The position numbers and the translations under genes were made by a program. Shown here piece by piece: positions 24,884 to 33,483 of a stretch of DNA of 64,000 nt (positions within the stretch are counted from its first letter, which is position 1; each line of letters opens with the position of its first letter). A model generated the notes under the pieces. It was not told where the DNA came from. It ran no database searches and saw only the letters and a list, made by a program, of their open reading frames with translations. Source of the stretch: an uncultured Bradyrhizobium sp. (GTDB lineage: Bacteria; Pseudomonadota; Alphaproteobacteria; Rhizobiales; Xanthobacteraceae); the NCBI RefSeq assembly GCF_947648125.1, contig NZ_CANSMR010000002.1, positions 248,001-312,000 on the forward strand. The letters are read 5' to 3'.

Positions 24884-26218
24884 TTAATCGGTCGTCAGCG
24901 CAGTCTCCATGTCGGTCGGGTCGATCTGCCGGGCAAGGTTGGCATTGAGCTTGTCGCGATCGAGCTCGCCCTCCCACCAGGCAACGATCACACAGGCGAC
25001 GCCGTTGCCGCACAGATTGGTCAGCGCGCGGCATTCGCTCATGAACTTGTCGATGCCGAGCACGATCGCCATGCCCGGCACCAGCCGCGGATCGACCACC
25101 GCAAGCGTCGCCGCCAGCGTGATGAAGCCCGCGCCAGTGATGCCGGAGGCGCCCTTCGAGGTCAGCATCGCCACGACCAGGATCGTGAGCTGCTGGCTGA
25201 ACGAGAGGTCGTAGCCCAGCGCCTGCGCAATGAACAACGTCGCCAGCGTCATGTAGATGTTGGTGCCGTCGAGGTTGAACGAATAGCCCGTGGGCACCAC
25301 GAGGCCGACCACTGACTTCGAGCAGCCGAGCCGTTCGAGCTTCTCCATCAATGACGGCAGTGCGCTCTCGGAAGACGAGGTGCCGAGCACAATCAGCAGT
25401 TCGTCTTTGATGTAGGCCAGGAACCTGAAGATCGAGAACCCGGCGATCCGCGCGATGATGCCGAGCACCACGAGGACGAACAAGGCTGCGGTCAGGTAGA
25501 ACGTCGCGATCAGCCCCATCAGATTGAGGATCGCGCCGGTGCCGAACTTGCCGATGGTGAAGGCCATCGCGCCGAACGCGCCGATCGGCGCCGCCCGCAT
25601 CACGATCGAGATCACGCCGAACACCGCATGCGCGGCGTCGTCGATGAACGAGCGGATGGTGTGGCCGCGTTCGCCGAGGCCCATGATCGCAAAGCCGAAC
25701 AGCACCGAGAACAGTAGTACCTGCAGGATTTCGCCCTGCGCGAAGGCGCCGACGACGGTGTCCGGAATGATATGCAGGACGAAGTCGACGCTCTTCTGCG
25801 CCTCGGCCTGCTTGGCATAGCCGGCAACCGCCTGGGCGTTCGCCGCCGCATTGCCGAAGCCCGCGCCCGGCTTCACGATATTGCCGATGAGCAAGCCGAT
25901 CACCAGCGCAAAGGTCGAGACGACCTCGAAATAGACCAGCGCCTTGACGCCGATGCGGCCGACTTTCTTGGCATCCTGGATATGGGCAATGCCGGAGACC
26001 ACCGTGCAGAAGATGATCGGCGCGATCACCATCTTGATCAGCTTGATGAAGCCGTCGCCGAGCGCCTTGATCCAGTCGTTGGTGGCAATGGCGGGCCACA
26101 ACCAGCCAACCAACGCGCCGAGCACGATCGCGATCAGCACCTGGACATAGAGAATCTTGTACCACGGCTTGCTACCGGCGGACGCCGGTGAAGCCGTGGC
26201 AACGGTTGCCGCTGCCAT
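24884..26218 (-). CDS. dctA: Dicarboxylate/amino acid:cation symporter (DctA/GltP family)
   Basis: The 444-residue DAACS transporter has eight helices and two re-entrant loops. Family motifs visible are the Ser-rich hairpin [21 protein letters not shown] and the substrate/cation region [21 protein letters not shown] second hairpin is [18 protein letters not shown]. These match C4-dicarboxylate transporters that feed succinate, malate and fumarate to cells and bacteroids. The length fits DctA exactly. No DctB/DctD regulators are adjacent and I see no sigma-54 box directly upstream, so it may be a paralogue of the symbiotic copy rather than that copy itself. Confidence 0.87.
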   Translation of the reverse strand: MAAATVATASPASAGSKPWYKILYVQVLIAIVLGALVGWLWPAIATNDWIKALGDGFIKLIKMVIAPIIFCTVVSGIAHIQDAKKVGRIGVKALVYFEVVSTFALVIGLLIGNIVKPGAGFGNAAANAQAVAGYAKQAEAQKSVDFVLHIIPDTVVGAFAQGEILQVLLFSVLFGFAIMGLGERGHTIRSFIDDAAHAVFGVISIVMRAAPIGAFGAMAFTIGKFGTGAILNLMGLIATFYLTAALFVLVVLGIIARIAGFSIFRFLAYIKDELLIVLGTSSSESALPSLMEKLERLGCSKSVVGLVVPTGYSFNLDGTNIYMTLATLFIAQALGYDLSFSQQLTILVVAMLTSKGASGITGAGFITLAATLAVVDPRLVPGMAIVLGIDKFMSECRALTNLCGNGVACVIVAWWEGELDRDKLNANLARQIDPTDMETALTTD

Positions 26219-26402
26219 GTGTCACTCCCCCTCAGAAATGGCGGAAATAGCCAAGATCAACTTGGCCGTTCAAGTCAAATGGAACTGTGTGGGCCCTGCC
26301 GTTTATCCGCGGCGATCTGTCGCGTGCTGATCCGCCGAAACCGGGGCCAGCGCTTCGAAACCGATCTAACCGACAAGGCGGAGGGCTCTTGAAGATTGCG
26401 GG

Positions 26403-27590
26403 CTATTTAAGCCAATGCGCGATCCGTGCAACCGCTTCCTGCATCTCGGCCGCCGAACGCGCATAGGAAAATCGGATGAAGGCGCGGCCGTGGATCGGAT
26501 CGAAATCGACGCCCGGGGTCGCCGCGACATGCGCCTTCTCGAGCATCTCGCTGGCGAAGGCGAAACTGTCGGAGGTGAAGTCGGAGACGTCGGCATAGAG
26601 ATAGAATGCGCCATCGGCCGGCAGGAACTTGGTCAGCCCGGCCTTGGGCAGGCCTTCGATCAGGATGCGGCGGTTCTCCTGATAGCCGCGCTTGATCGCC
26701 TCCATCTCCTCGCGGCCCTCGAAGGCCGCTTCGGCCGCGATCTGCGACAAGGTCGGCACCGAAATCGACAGGTTCTGCTGCAGCCGCTCGATCGGCCGCA
26801 CCAGCACGTCGGACACCACCATCCAGCCGACGCGCCAACCGGTCATGCAGAAGTACTTCGAGAACGAGTTGATCACGAGCGCGTTCGGCGACAGCTCCGC
26901 CGCCGTCACCGCAGGGAACGCATAGTCGAGGCCGTGATAGATCTCGTCGGAGATGAAGCGGATGCCCGCGCTGTCGGCGGCCGCCATCAGGTTCGCCAGC
27001 GCCTCGCGCGACATCATCGTGCCGGTCGGGTTCGCGGGGCTGCCGACCAGCACGCCCTTCAGCGGCGCCTTGCGATGGGCGGCCAGCAGCGCCTCCCCGG
27101 TCAGCGCGTGGCGGGTGTCGCCGGAGGTCTCGATCAGCACGGGCTCGCAGCCGAGCGCGGTCAGGATATGCCGGTAAGGCGGATAGCCCGGCACGGTGAC
27201 GGCGACCCGGTCGCCCGGCTCGAACATCGCAAGAAACGCCAGGATGAAACCGCCCGACGAGCCCGTGGTGACGATGATGCGCTCCGCATCGACCGCGCAG
27301 CCATACGTGTCGCGGTAATGCCGGGCGATGCGCGCACGCAGCGAGGGAATGCCGAGCGCGGAAGTGTAGTCGATCCGGCCGCCGGCAAGCGCGGCCTGTG
27401 CGGCCGCGATCGCCTCCTTCGGTGCCCCCTCGGCGGGCTGCCCCACCTCCATGTGGATGACATGGCCGCCCGCGGCCTCGATTCGCGCCGCGGCGGCCAT
27501 CACGTCCATCACCATGAACGGCGGAACATCGCTCCGGCCGGAAGCTGTCAACAGGCTGTTCAGACGGTCTCTCGGTGTCGCTTCACGCAT
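26403..27590 (-). CDS. PLP-dependent aminotransferase, class I/II (aspartate aminotransferase-like)
   Basis: The 395-residue fold-type I enzyme has the N-terminal VGQPAEGAP and the small-domain signal IDYTSALGIPSLR. The central SPANPTGT and DEIYHGLDY segments are present, and the PLP-binding lysine lies in NSFSKYFCMTGWRVGW. It transfers amino groups between amino and keto acids in the cytoplasm; the substrate may be aspartate, alanine or an aromatic amino acid. It is 184 bases upstream of the dctA gene on the same strand and divergent from the M48 protease gene. A precise name needs phylogeny. Confidence 0.87.
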   Translation of the reverse strand: MREATPRDRLNSLLTASGRSDVPPFMVMDVMAAAARIEAAGGHVIHMEVGQPAEGAPKEAIAAAQAALAGGRIDYTSALGIPSLRARIARHYRDTYGCAVDAERIIVTTGSSGGFILAFLAMFEPGDRVAVTVPGYPPYRHILTALGCEPVLIETSGDTRHALTGEALLAAHRKAPLKGVLVGSPANPTGTMMSREALANLMAAADSAGIRFISDEIYHGLDYAFPAVTAAELSPNALVINSFSKYFCMTGWRVGWMVVSDVLVRPIERLQQNLSISVPTLSQIAAEAAFEGREEMEAIKRGYQENRRILIEGLPKAGLTKFLPADGAFYLYADVSDFTSDSFAFASEMLEKAHVAATPGVDFDPIHGRAFIRFSYARSAAEMQEAVARIAHWLK

Positions 27591-27602
27591 GGATTTCTGC
27601 TA

Positions 27603-27618
27603 TGGCACGGCCGTTGCC
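27603..27618 (+). promoter_or_regulatory. Candidate sigma-54 promoter TGGCACG-N4-TTGC
   Basis: TGGCACGGCCGTTGCC matches the -24/-12 consensus (TGGCACG, four bases, TTGC) at every fixed position. It lies just outside the start of the aminotransferase gene and points toward the M48 protease gene, about 200 bases downstream. Whether RpoN uses it is untested; it could be a chance match. Confidence 0.35.
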
Positions 27619-27815
27619 GAATTCGGGTTCCACACCGGCTACCGCCCCAGACTGGCCGCATTCGGTGGCTCCTTATAACGCTTTCAGGCCAAGTGCATAC
27701 CCGGTTCGCGTGAAGAAGAACTGCAAAAACAACAGACTGTGCCACGCGCCTGATCCGGTCCGGCCGGGAACCCGGCTTTGCGCCGGCGCGGCCGGCCATC
27801 GCCGATAGATCGCCC

Positions 27816-29237
27816 ATGCTGTTCCGCCTCACGCTTCGCACCAGAACCGTCAAGCTGACTGCGTTCAAGCTGACCGCATTGCTCACCGCGGCTGCGCTCG
27901 CCGTTGGTCCCGTCGTCCCTGCGCGGGCCCAGCAGAAGGGCCCGCCGGTGCTGCGCGACACCGAGTCCGAGCAGCTGCTGCGCGAGTATACGCGGCCGAT
28001 CCTGCGCGCCGCGGGTCTCGAGAAGCAGAACATCCAGATCGTGATCATCAACGACGGCTCGTTCAACGCCTTCGTCGCCGACGGCCGCCGCATCTTCGTC
28101 AACTACGGCGCGCTGCTGCAATCGGAGACGCCGAACCAGATCATCGGCGTGCTGGCGCATGAGACCGGGCATCTGGCCGGCGGCCATCTTGCCAAGATGC
28201 GCGAGCAGCTGGCGCAGGCGCAGACCCAGATGATCATCGCGATGCTGCTCGGCGTCGGTGCGCTGGCCGCAGGCGCCGCGGGCGGCGGCGTTGGCAACGG
28301 CCTCTCCAGCGCCGGAGCCGCCGCGATCTCGGCGCCGCAGTCGGTCATTCAGCGCACGCTGCTGTCCTACCAGCGCCAGCAGGAGGAGAACGCCGACCGC
28401 GCCGGCGTCAAGTTCCTCAACGCGACCGGACAGTCCGCCAAGGGCATGTACGAGACGTTCAAGCGCTTCACCGACGAGAGCCTGTTCGCCGCGCGCGGTG
28501 CCGACCCCTATCTGCAGTCGCACCCGATGCCGGTGGATCGCGTCTCGGCGCTGGCGGACCTGGCGCGCTCGAGCCCCTATTGGGACAAGAAGGACGATCC
28601 GGCGCTGCAGCTGCGTCACGACATGATGCGCGCCAAGATCTCGGGCTTCATGGAACGGCAGGACACGGTCTACCGCCGCTATCCGCTGTCCAACACCAGC
28701 CTGCCGGCGCGCTATGCCCGCGCGATCACCACCTACCTGCATGGCGATCTGCGTTCGGCGATCGCGCAGATCGACGGCCTGATCCAGGTGCAGCCCAACA
28801 ATCCCTATTTCTACGAATTGCGCGGCCAGGCGCTGCTCGAAGGCGGCCGGCCCGCGGAGGCCATCGCGCCGCTGCGCCGCGCGGTGCAGCTCTCCAGCAG
28901 CTCACCGCTGATCGAGATGCTGCTCGGCCAGGCCCTGGTCGCCTCCGACAACAAGGCCTACACCGACGACGCGATCAGCATGCTGCGCAACGCCGTGGCG
29001 CGCGAGCCGGAGGCGCCGCTCGGCTATACCCAGCTCGCGATGGCCTACGGCCGCAAGGGCGACTATGCCCAGGCCGACCTTGCCTCGGCCCAGGCCGCCT
29101 ATCTCCGTGGCGACAACAAGACCGCCCGCGAACTTGCCTCGCGCGCCAAGACGCGGTTCGCGATCGGCACGCCCGGCTGGGTCAAAGCTGACGACATTGT
29201 GAGCGCCAAGCCGATGCCGGGTCAGAAAAACAACTAG
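27816..29237 (+). CDS. Periplasmic M48-family metalloprotease with TPR repeats (BepA-like)
   Basis: The 473-residue protein has an N-terminal signal (hydrophobic 15-35, cleavage near ARAQQ). The M48 zinc-protease domain has HETGH at about 115-119, and a third ligand is probably the E of QEENADRAGVKF. Several TPR-like helical pairs run from about 290 to 450 (for example NPYFYELRGQALLEGGRPAEA). This is the architecture of BepA/YfgC, which helps assemble or degrade outer-membrane proteins such as LptD. It precedes the DsbA-like gene by 86 bases in the same direction. DsbA-type enzymes make the disulfides that BepA-monitored proteins need, so joint function is plausible. Confidence 0.88.
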   Translation: MLFRLTLRTRTVKLTAFKLTALLTAAALAVGPVVPARAQQKGPPVLRDTESEQLLREYTRPILRAAGLEKQNIQIVIINDGSFNAFVADGRRIFVNYGALLQSETPNQIIGVLAHETGHLAGGHLAKMREQLAQAQTQMIIAMLLGVGALAAGAAGGGVGNGLSSAGAAAISAPQSVIQRTLLSYQRQQEENADRAGVKFLNATGQSAKGMYETFKRFTDESLFAARGADPYLQSHPMPVDRVSALADLARSSPYWDKKDDPALQLRHDMMRAKISGFMERQDTVYRRYPLSNTSLPARYARAITTYLHGDLRSAIAQIDGLIQVQPNNPYFYELRGQALLEGGRPAEAIAPLRRAVQLSSSSPLIEMLLGQALVASDNKAYTDDAISMLRNAVAREPEAPLGYTQLAMAYGRKGDYAQADLASAQAAYLRGDNKTARELASRAKTRFAIGTPGWVKADDIVSAKPMPGQKNN

Positions 29238-29323
29238 AAATAAACCGTAGTTCCATACAACGATCACCGAAACCGGCCCGCGGCCCTGCCGTATTTCGGG
29301 CCACCTCGAACAAGGATTTTGTC

Positions 29324-30091
29324 ATGCCAGCGCTTCGTTTTCTCGCCCCTGCCCTGCTCGCGCTCGGCATTTGCGCCGCGCCGCTGACTGCGTCCGCGCA
29401 GAGCTTCAACGACACCCAGCGCGGCGACATCGAGACCATCGTGCGCAACTACCTGATCGCGCATCCCGAGGTGCTCGAAGAGGCGATGAATGAGCTCAGC
29501 AAGCGGCAGGCTGCCGCCGAAGCCGAGAAGCACGAGCAGAGCGTCGCCAAGAACGCCGACACGATCTTCAATTCGCCGCGCGGCGTCATGCTCGGCAACA
29601 AGGACGGCGACGTCACCTTCGTCGAGTTCTTCGATTACAATTGCGGCTACTGCAAGCGCGCGATGTCCGACATGCTCGACCTGATGAAGTCGGATCCGAA
29701 GCTGAAGGTCGTGCTGAAGGAATTCCCGGTGCTGAGCCAGGGCTCGGTCGAGGCCGCGCAGGTCGCGGTCGCCGTGCGCATGCAGGATCCGACCGGCAAA
29801 AAGTATCTCGAGTTTCACCAGAAGCTGCTCGGCGGCCGCGGCGCCGCCGACAAGGCCCGCGCGTTGGCGGTCGCCAAGGAAGTTGGTCTCGACATGACCA
29901 AGCTCGAGAAGGACATGGCAAGCCCCGAGGTCAAGGCGACCATCGAGGAGAACTTCCGCCTCGCCGAATCCATGGGCATGAACGGCACGCCGAGCTACGT
30001 GATCGGCAAGCAGGTCGTGATCGGCGCGGTCGGCGTCGACGGTCTCAAGGAGAAGATCGGCATTGCCCGCTGCGGCAAGGCGACCTGCTGA
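29324..30091 (+). CDS. DsbA-family thiol:disulfide oxidoreductase
   Basis: The 255-residue protein carries a Sec signal cleaved near TASAQ (about 25). A helical N-terminal extension (about 27-85) follows, then a thioredoxin-like domain. The redox motif is CGYC (C107-C110) in FFDYNCGYCKR, and the cis-proline loop is NGTPSYVIG. The N-terminal helical region resembles the oligomerising stalk of ScsC/Com1-type proteins rather than classic DsbA. It would form or isomerise disulfides in the periplasm. A strong terminator follows at 30122. Confidence 0.88.
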   Translation: MPALRFLAPALLALGICAAPLTASAQSFNDTQRGDIETIVRNYLIAHPEVLEEAMNELSKRQAAAEAEKHEQSVAKNADTIFNSPRGVMLGNKDGDVTFVEFFDYNCGYCKRAMSDMLDLMKSDPKLKVVLKEFPVLSQGSVEAAQVAVAVRMQDPTGKKYLEFHQKLLGGRGAADKARALAVAKEVGLDMTKLEKDMASPEVKATIEENFRLAESMGMNGTPSYVIGKQVVIGAVGVDGLKEKIGIARCGKATC

Positions 30092-30121
30092 TCGTCGCTT
30101 CGACAGCACTCATCCATTCAG

Positions 30122-30154
30122 AAAAATCCGGCTGCCAGGCAGCCGGATTTTTTA
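30122..30154 (+). terminator. Rho-independent terminator after the DsbA-like gene
   Basis: AAAAATCCGGCTGCC (30122-30136) pairs with GGCAGCCGGATTTTT (30138-30152) and continues in T residues. It ends the M48-DsbA transcript 31 bases after the stop codon. Confidence 0.9.
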
Positions 30155-30224
30155 TTTGCGGCGCCGAACCGCTTCCGCGCTGGCTGCAACCAAGGGGCAT
30201 CACCAACAACGGAAGCCGCGCGCC

Positions 30225-31157
30225 ATGTCCCTGGCCCCGCCAACCCTTGGCTACGATCTCACGCTGCTGAAGACGGCGCCACAGCGCGGCACCGACCACG
30301 ATCACGGCTGGTGCTACGGCCTGCCGCCGGGCATTCGCACCGAGCAATGGCCGCTCAGTCCCCATGACGGCTTTCCGATGCAGCACTGCTTCACGCTGCG
30401 TGTCCCGGCGCAGTATCGCGCCAAGGGCGACGCCTATGTCGCGCTCGCGATGTTCGCCGATCAGCAATATGACGAACCCGTCGAGATCGACACGGTCGCG
30501 CAATATCTCGCGGCGGAGAGCATCGCGCGTCCGTCCGATCCCAATCTGCTGCCCTACTTCGCCTATCGGCAGAACCGTCATCCGATGGAATTTCGGATGA
30601 AGGACATCATCGACCACAATTTCGCGGCGATCTGGCTCACGGACACCGAGTTCGCAGGACCGCTGTGCCAACCGCCGGAGCTTGCCGGCAATCCGCTGCT
30701 TGAAGCCAATTCGCCTCCGCGCTGGCTCGCGAAGGGCACGGCGCGCACGGTGTTCGACGTCAACGCCAGCCGCACCAGCCGCATCGACGAGCTGGAGAAG
30801 ACATACTGGTACCGCCTATTCGGCGGCGTCCCCGAGACCGGGCACCACGCCTACGGCATCGCCCTTGCGCCGCGCGACGACGATCCCAATATCGGCAAGC
30901 CGCCGCGCGATGATCTGCTGCACAAGGATGAGCTCGGCGATTACATCGCGCCCTACGGCGAGCAAGGCAATGCACGCGGCCTCGAGCGGTTGCACGGCCG
31001 CAACCATCTCGGCGGCACGATGTTTTCGAACCAGTGGACGCCGAAATACAGCGCGACCTATCTCGAGATCGAAGAGCATTTCGGCGGTTTCAATTTCGGC
31101 GGCGGCAACGGCCAGCTCGATCTTGCGAGCATGGAGTTCGACTGGGCTTGCGGTTGA
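30225..31157 (+). CDS. Hypothetical protein, unknown family
   Basis: This 310-residue, probably cytoplasmic protein has no signal peptide or membrane segment. It is rich in aromatic residues and His (for example TDHDHGWCYGLPPGIR near residue 23, and ETYWYR-like segments). It ends in a Gly-rich aromatic motif FGGFNFGGGNGQLDLASMEF followed by DWACG. The general feel (WTPKYSATYLEIEEH, then a Gly-rich strand) recalls YwqG/DUF1963-like proteins, but I cannot assign it. The ATG at 30225 is the first codon after the terminator that begins the coherent sequence; upstream in-frame codons run through the terminator hairpin. It stands alone between the DsbA and DUF1236 genes. Confidence 0.65.
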   Translation: MSLAPPTLGYDLTLLKTAPQRGTDHDHGWCYGLPPGIRTEQWPLSPHDGFPMQHCFTLRVPAQYRAKGDAYVALAMFADQQYDEPVEIDTVAQYLAAESIARPSDPNLLPYFAYRQNRHPMEFRMKDIIDHNFAAIWLTDTEFAGPLCQPPELAGNPLLEANSPPRWLAKGTARTVFDVNASRTSRIDELEKTYWYRLFGGVPETGHHAYGIALAPRDDDPNIGKPPRDDLLHKDELGDYIAPYGEQGNARGLERLHGRNHLGGTMFSNQWTPKYSATYLEIEEHFGGFNFGGGNGQLDLASMEFDWACG

Positions 31158-31219
31158 AGCGCAGATTGTTCATCGCGCATTCACACAAGAAACAAACCGC
31201 AAGGAACCGCAAATCAACA

Positions 31220-31244
31220 GGAACATCGCACATCCTCTCCCGTT
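31220..31244 (+). promoter_or_regulatory. EcfG-type promoter GGAAC-N16-CGTT
   Basis: GGAAC (31220-31224) and CGTT (31241-31244) are 16 bases apart, an exact match to the general-stress-response sigma factor EcfG consensus of alphaproteobacteria. A transcript start near 31252 leaves about 28 bases before the DUF1236 gene start at 31280. The consensus is established; use of this copy is inferred. Confidence 0.6.
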
Positions 31245-31279
31245 GTCGGCGCGGGCAATGCTGAAGAACGAGGAGAAAT

Positions 31280-32140
31280 ATGATGATGAACCGCTTTCTG
31301 ATTTCGGTTGCTGCGGCGGCTTTGATCACTGGTACTGGATTTGCGAATGCACAGGGCGCCGGTGGCGCCAACAAGGAATCCGGGGCCGGTGGCGGCGCGA
31401 CCGTGCAGCACAGCGCACCGTCCGGTGGCGCATCGTCGGGCACCATGCAGCGCGATACGGGCGGCATGAACGGTTCCGAGCACTCCACGACCGGTGAGTC
31501 TTCTTCAGGAATGAAGGGTGACCAGTCGGGCATGAAGGGCGCCGAGTCCGAAAAGTCCGGCGCCGCCACCAAGGGTGCGCAGGACAATACGCAGAAGTCG
31601 AAGGGCATGAGCTCGGAGAACGATGCGACCAAGGGCGCCAAGGAAGGTTCGAAGGAAGGCCCGAAGGACATGAAGGCCGAAGGCCGCGACAAGACCGGCA
31701 ACATGAAGGCCGAGGAGCATGACAAGAGCGGCAAGATGAACAACGCCGCCGAGAGCCGCGAGAAGAGCGGCGCCACCACCAACCAGAACGCTCAGACCAA
31801 GAGCCCGACCGACACCAACCGCGCCCAGACCAACGACACCAGCCGCACCCAGACCACGACCGGCAACGCGGCAACGTCGGCCACCGCGGCTCCGCCGGCC
31901 GAGAAGCGCACCCAGATCTCGACCGCGATCAGGTCGGAGCATGTGACCGAAACCACCAACGTGAACTTCAACGTGTCGGTGGGCACCCGCGTCCCGGCTG
32001 ACGTGCACTTCTATCCGGTGCCGGAGCGCGTGGTGACGATCTACCCGCAGTGGCGCGGTTACGAGTTCATCTTGGTCCACGGCCGCTACATCATCGTGCA
32101 GCCGGAGACCCACGAGATCGTCTACATCATCGAGGGCTGA
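31280..32140 (+). CDS. Exported DUF1236 protein with long Lys/Gly/Ser-rich region
   Basis: A GGAG at the expected distance precedes the ATG at 31280; later in-frame ATGs are less likely. The 286-residue protein has a signal peptide (cleaved near ANAQ, about residue 25). It then has about 185 residues of hydrophilic low complexity dominated by Gly, Ser, Lys, Glu and Asp with repeated KGAKEGSKEGPK and KTGNMKAE-like units. The last 75 residues form the DUF1236 domain (THVNFNVSVGTRVPADVHFY-like core, ending IVYIIEG). The middle part resembles desiccation-protective (hydrophilin/LEA-like) composition, which fits the stress promoter upstream. Domain call is good; protection against drying is inference. 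Confidence 0.85.
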   Translation: MMMNRFLISVAAAALITGTGFANAQGAGGANKESGAGGGATVQHSAPSGGASSGTMQRDTGGMNGSEHSTTGESSSGMKGDQSGMKGAESEKSGAATKGAQDNTQKSKGMSSENDATKGAKEGSKEGPKDMKAEGRDKTGNMKAEEHDKSGKMNNAAESREKSGATTNQNAQTKSPTDTNRAQTNDTSRTQTTTGNAATSATAAPPAEKRTQISTAIRSEHVTETTNVNFNVSVGTRVPADVHFYPVPERVVTIYPQWRGYEFILVHGRYIIVQPETHEIVYIIEG

Positions 32141-32188
32141 CCGGCCCCGGCGCGAGGACCCCATGACGGGCCCTCGCATCAATCTCAG

Positions 32189-32214
32189 CCCCGCCCCCTC
32201 AGGGGCGGGGTTTT
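32189..32214 (+). terminator. Rho-independent terminator after the DUF1236 gene
   Basis: CCCCGCCCC (32189-32197) pairs perfectly with GGGGCGGGG (32202-32210) around CTCA, then TTTT. It isolates the stress gene from aroQ. Confidence 0.88.
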
Positions 32215-32447
32215 GCATTCGGCCCCCATCACAGCGGTGGACGGCGGGCGGGAAGTGTCGCCCTGGAGCGTCTTCCGTCAGATTTGGTTAATCAGCAATT
32301 TCCGTAGGTTACGGCAGCTATCTAACAGAGCGGAGGAAGCTGTTGAAGACGTTCCGATTTCACCTAAAGACTTCCCCTGCGGCCGGTTGTTACCTATAAC
32401 CCGGCCCACTTTCCCCTTCGCCGGAACCCTTGGCAGGAATCTCTGGA

Positions 32448-32909
32448 ATGGCTGCTGCCGGAACGATCTATGTGCTGAACGGCCCGAACCTCAACCTGTT
32501 GGGGACGCGCGAGCCGGAGATGTACGGCCATGCCACCCTCGCCGACGTCGAGAAGCTGTGCGCGGACACCGCGCGGCAGTTCGGGTTGACCGCCGATTGC
32601 CGGCAGTCCAACCGCGAGGGCGAACTGATCGACTTCATCCATGAGGCCCACGCCAAGAAGGCGGTCGGCATCATCATCAACGCCGGCGGCTACTCCCATA
32701 CCTCGATCGCGCTGCATGACGCGCTGGTCGCGGTCAAGATCCCCGCCGTCGAGGTTCATGTCAGCAACATCCACGCCCGCGAGAGCTTCCGGGACCACTC
32801 GTTCACTGCTAAAGCCGCCTTCGCGTCGCTTTGCGGCTTCGGCATCGACGGCTACCGGCTTGCGATCATCGGCCTCGCCACCAGGATCGGTGCGAAGGCA
32901 AAGACTTAA
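32448..32909 (+). CDS. aroQ: 3-dehydroquinate dehydratase, type II
   Basis: The 153-residue enzyme dehydrates 3-dehydroquinate to 3-dehydroshikimate in the shikimate pathway. Family marks are the N-terminal [19 protein letters not shown] (catalytic Tyr and Arg loop), the central [18 protein letters not shown] with catalytic His, and [14 protein letters not shown]. The ATG at 32448 has AGGA about nine bases upstream; a TTG at 32430 would add six residues without conservation. It heads the aroQ-accB-accC run, with accB 53 bases downstream. About 230 bases between the terminator at 32214 and this start must contain its promoter. Confidence 0.95.
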   Translation: MAAAGTIYVLNGPNLNLLGTREPEMYGHATLADVEKLCADTARQFGLTADCRQSNREGELIDFIHEAHAKKAVGIIINAGGYSHTSIALHDALVAVKIPAVEVHVSNIHARESFRDHSFTAKAAFASLCGFGIDGYRLAIIGLATRIGAKAKT

Positions 32910-32961
32910 TCGTCAATCCTGACGTTCCCCGTCACCAGACAGAGATTTCGGATCAAATAAC

Positions 32962-33459
32962 ATGGCGCGCCAGCCAGACGACAAATCAGCCGCAAAGTCC
33001 AAGAACGACTCCAAGAGCGACGACAGCGTCCTCATTCGCGAGCTCGCGCTGCTGCTTGCTGAGACCAACCTCACCGAGATCGAGATCGAGCGCGCCGGCC
33101 TGCGCGTCCGGGTCGCACGCAACATCAGCATCGCCGCATCCGTGCCGTCAGCCGGGCATGCGGTTGCCGCCCCGGTGGCAGTGCCGGCTGCCGCCGTTGC
33201 TGGCGCCACCGACCTCGCCAAGCACCCTGGCGCCGTGCCCTCGCCGATGGTCGGCACCGCCTATTGGGCTCCGGAACCGGGCGCCAAGCCGTTCATTGAA
33301 GTCGGCACCAAGGTCACGGCCGGCCAGACGCTTCTGATCATCGAGGCGATGAAGACGATGAACCAGATTCCGTCGCCGCGCGCGGGCACCGTGACGCAGA
33401 TCCTCGTCGAGGACGGCCAGCCCGTCGAATTCGGCGAGCCGCTCGTGATCATTGAATAG
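32962..33459 (+). CDS. accB: Biotin carboxyl carrier protein of acetyl-CoA carboxylase
   Basis: The 165-residue carrier has an N-terminal helical region (about 24-55) and an Ala/Pro/Val-rich flexible hinge (about 58-85). The biotinyl domain follows with the modified lysine K131 in [12 protein letters not shown]. AccB carries carboxybiotin between biotin carboxylase and carboxyltransferase in fatty-acid synthesis. The motif is AMKTM rather than the more common AMKMM, a variation seen in related bacteria. accC starts 25 bases downstream, the usual operon arrangement. Confidence 0.95.
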   Translation: MARQPDDKSAAKSKNDSKSDDSVLIRELALLLAETNLTEIEIERAGLRVRVARNISIAASVPSAGHAVAAPVAVPAAAVAGATDLAKHPGAVPSPMVGTAYWAPEPGAKPFIEVGTKVTAGQTLLIIEAMKTMNQIPSPRAGTVTQILVEDGQPVEFGEPLVIIE

Positions 33460-33483
33460 CTTCCGTCAACGTCAGGCGCTGCG

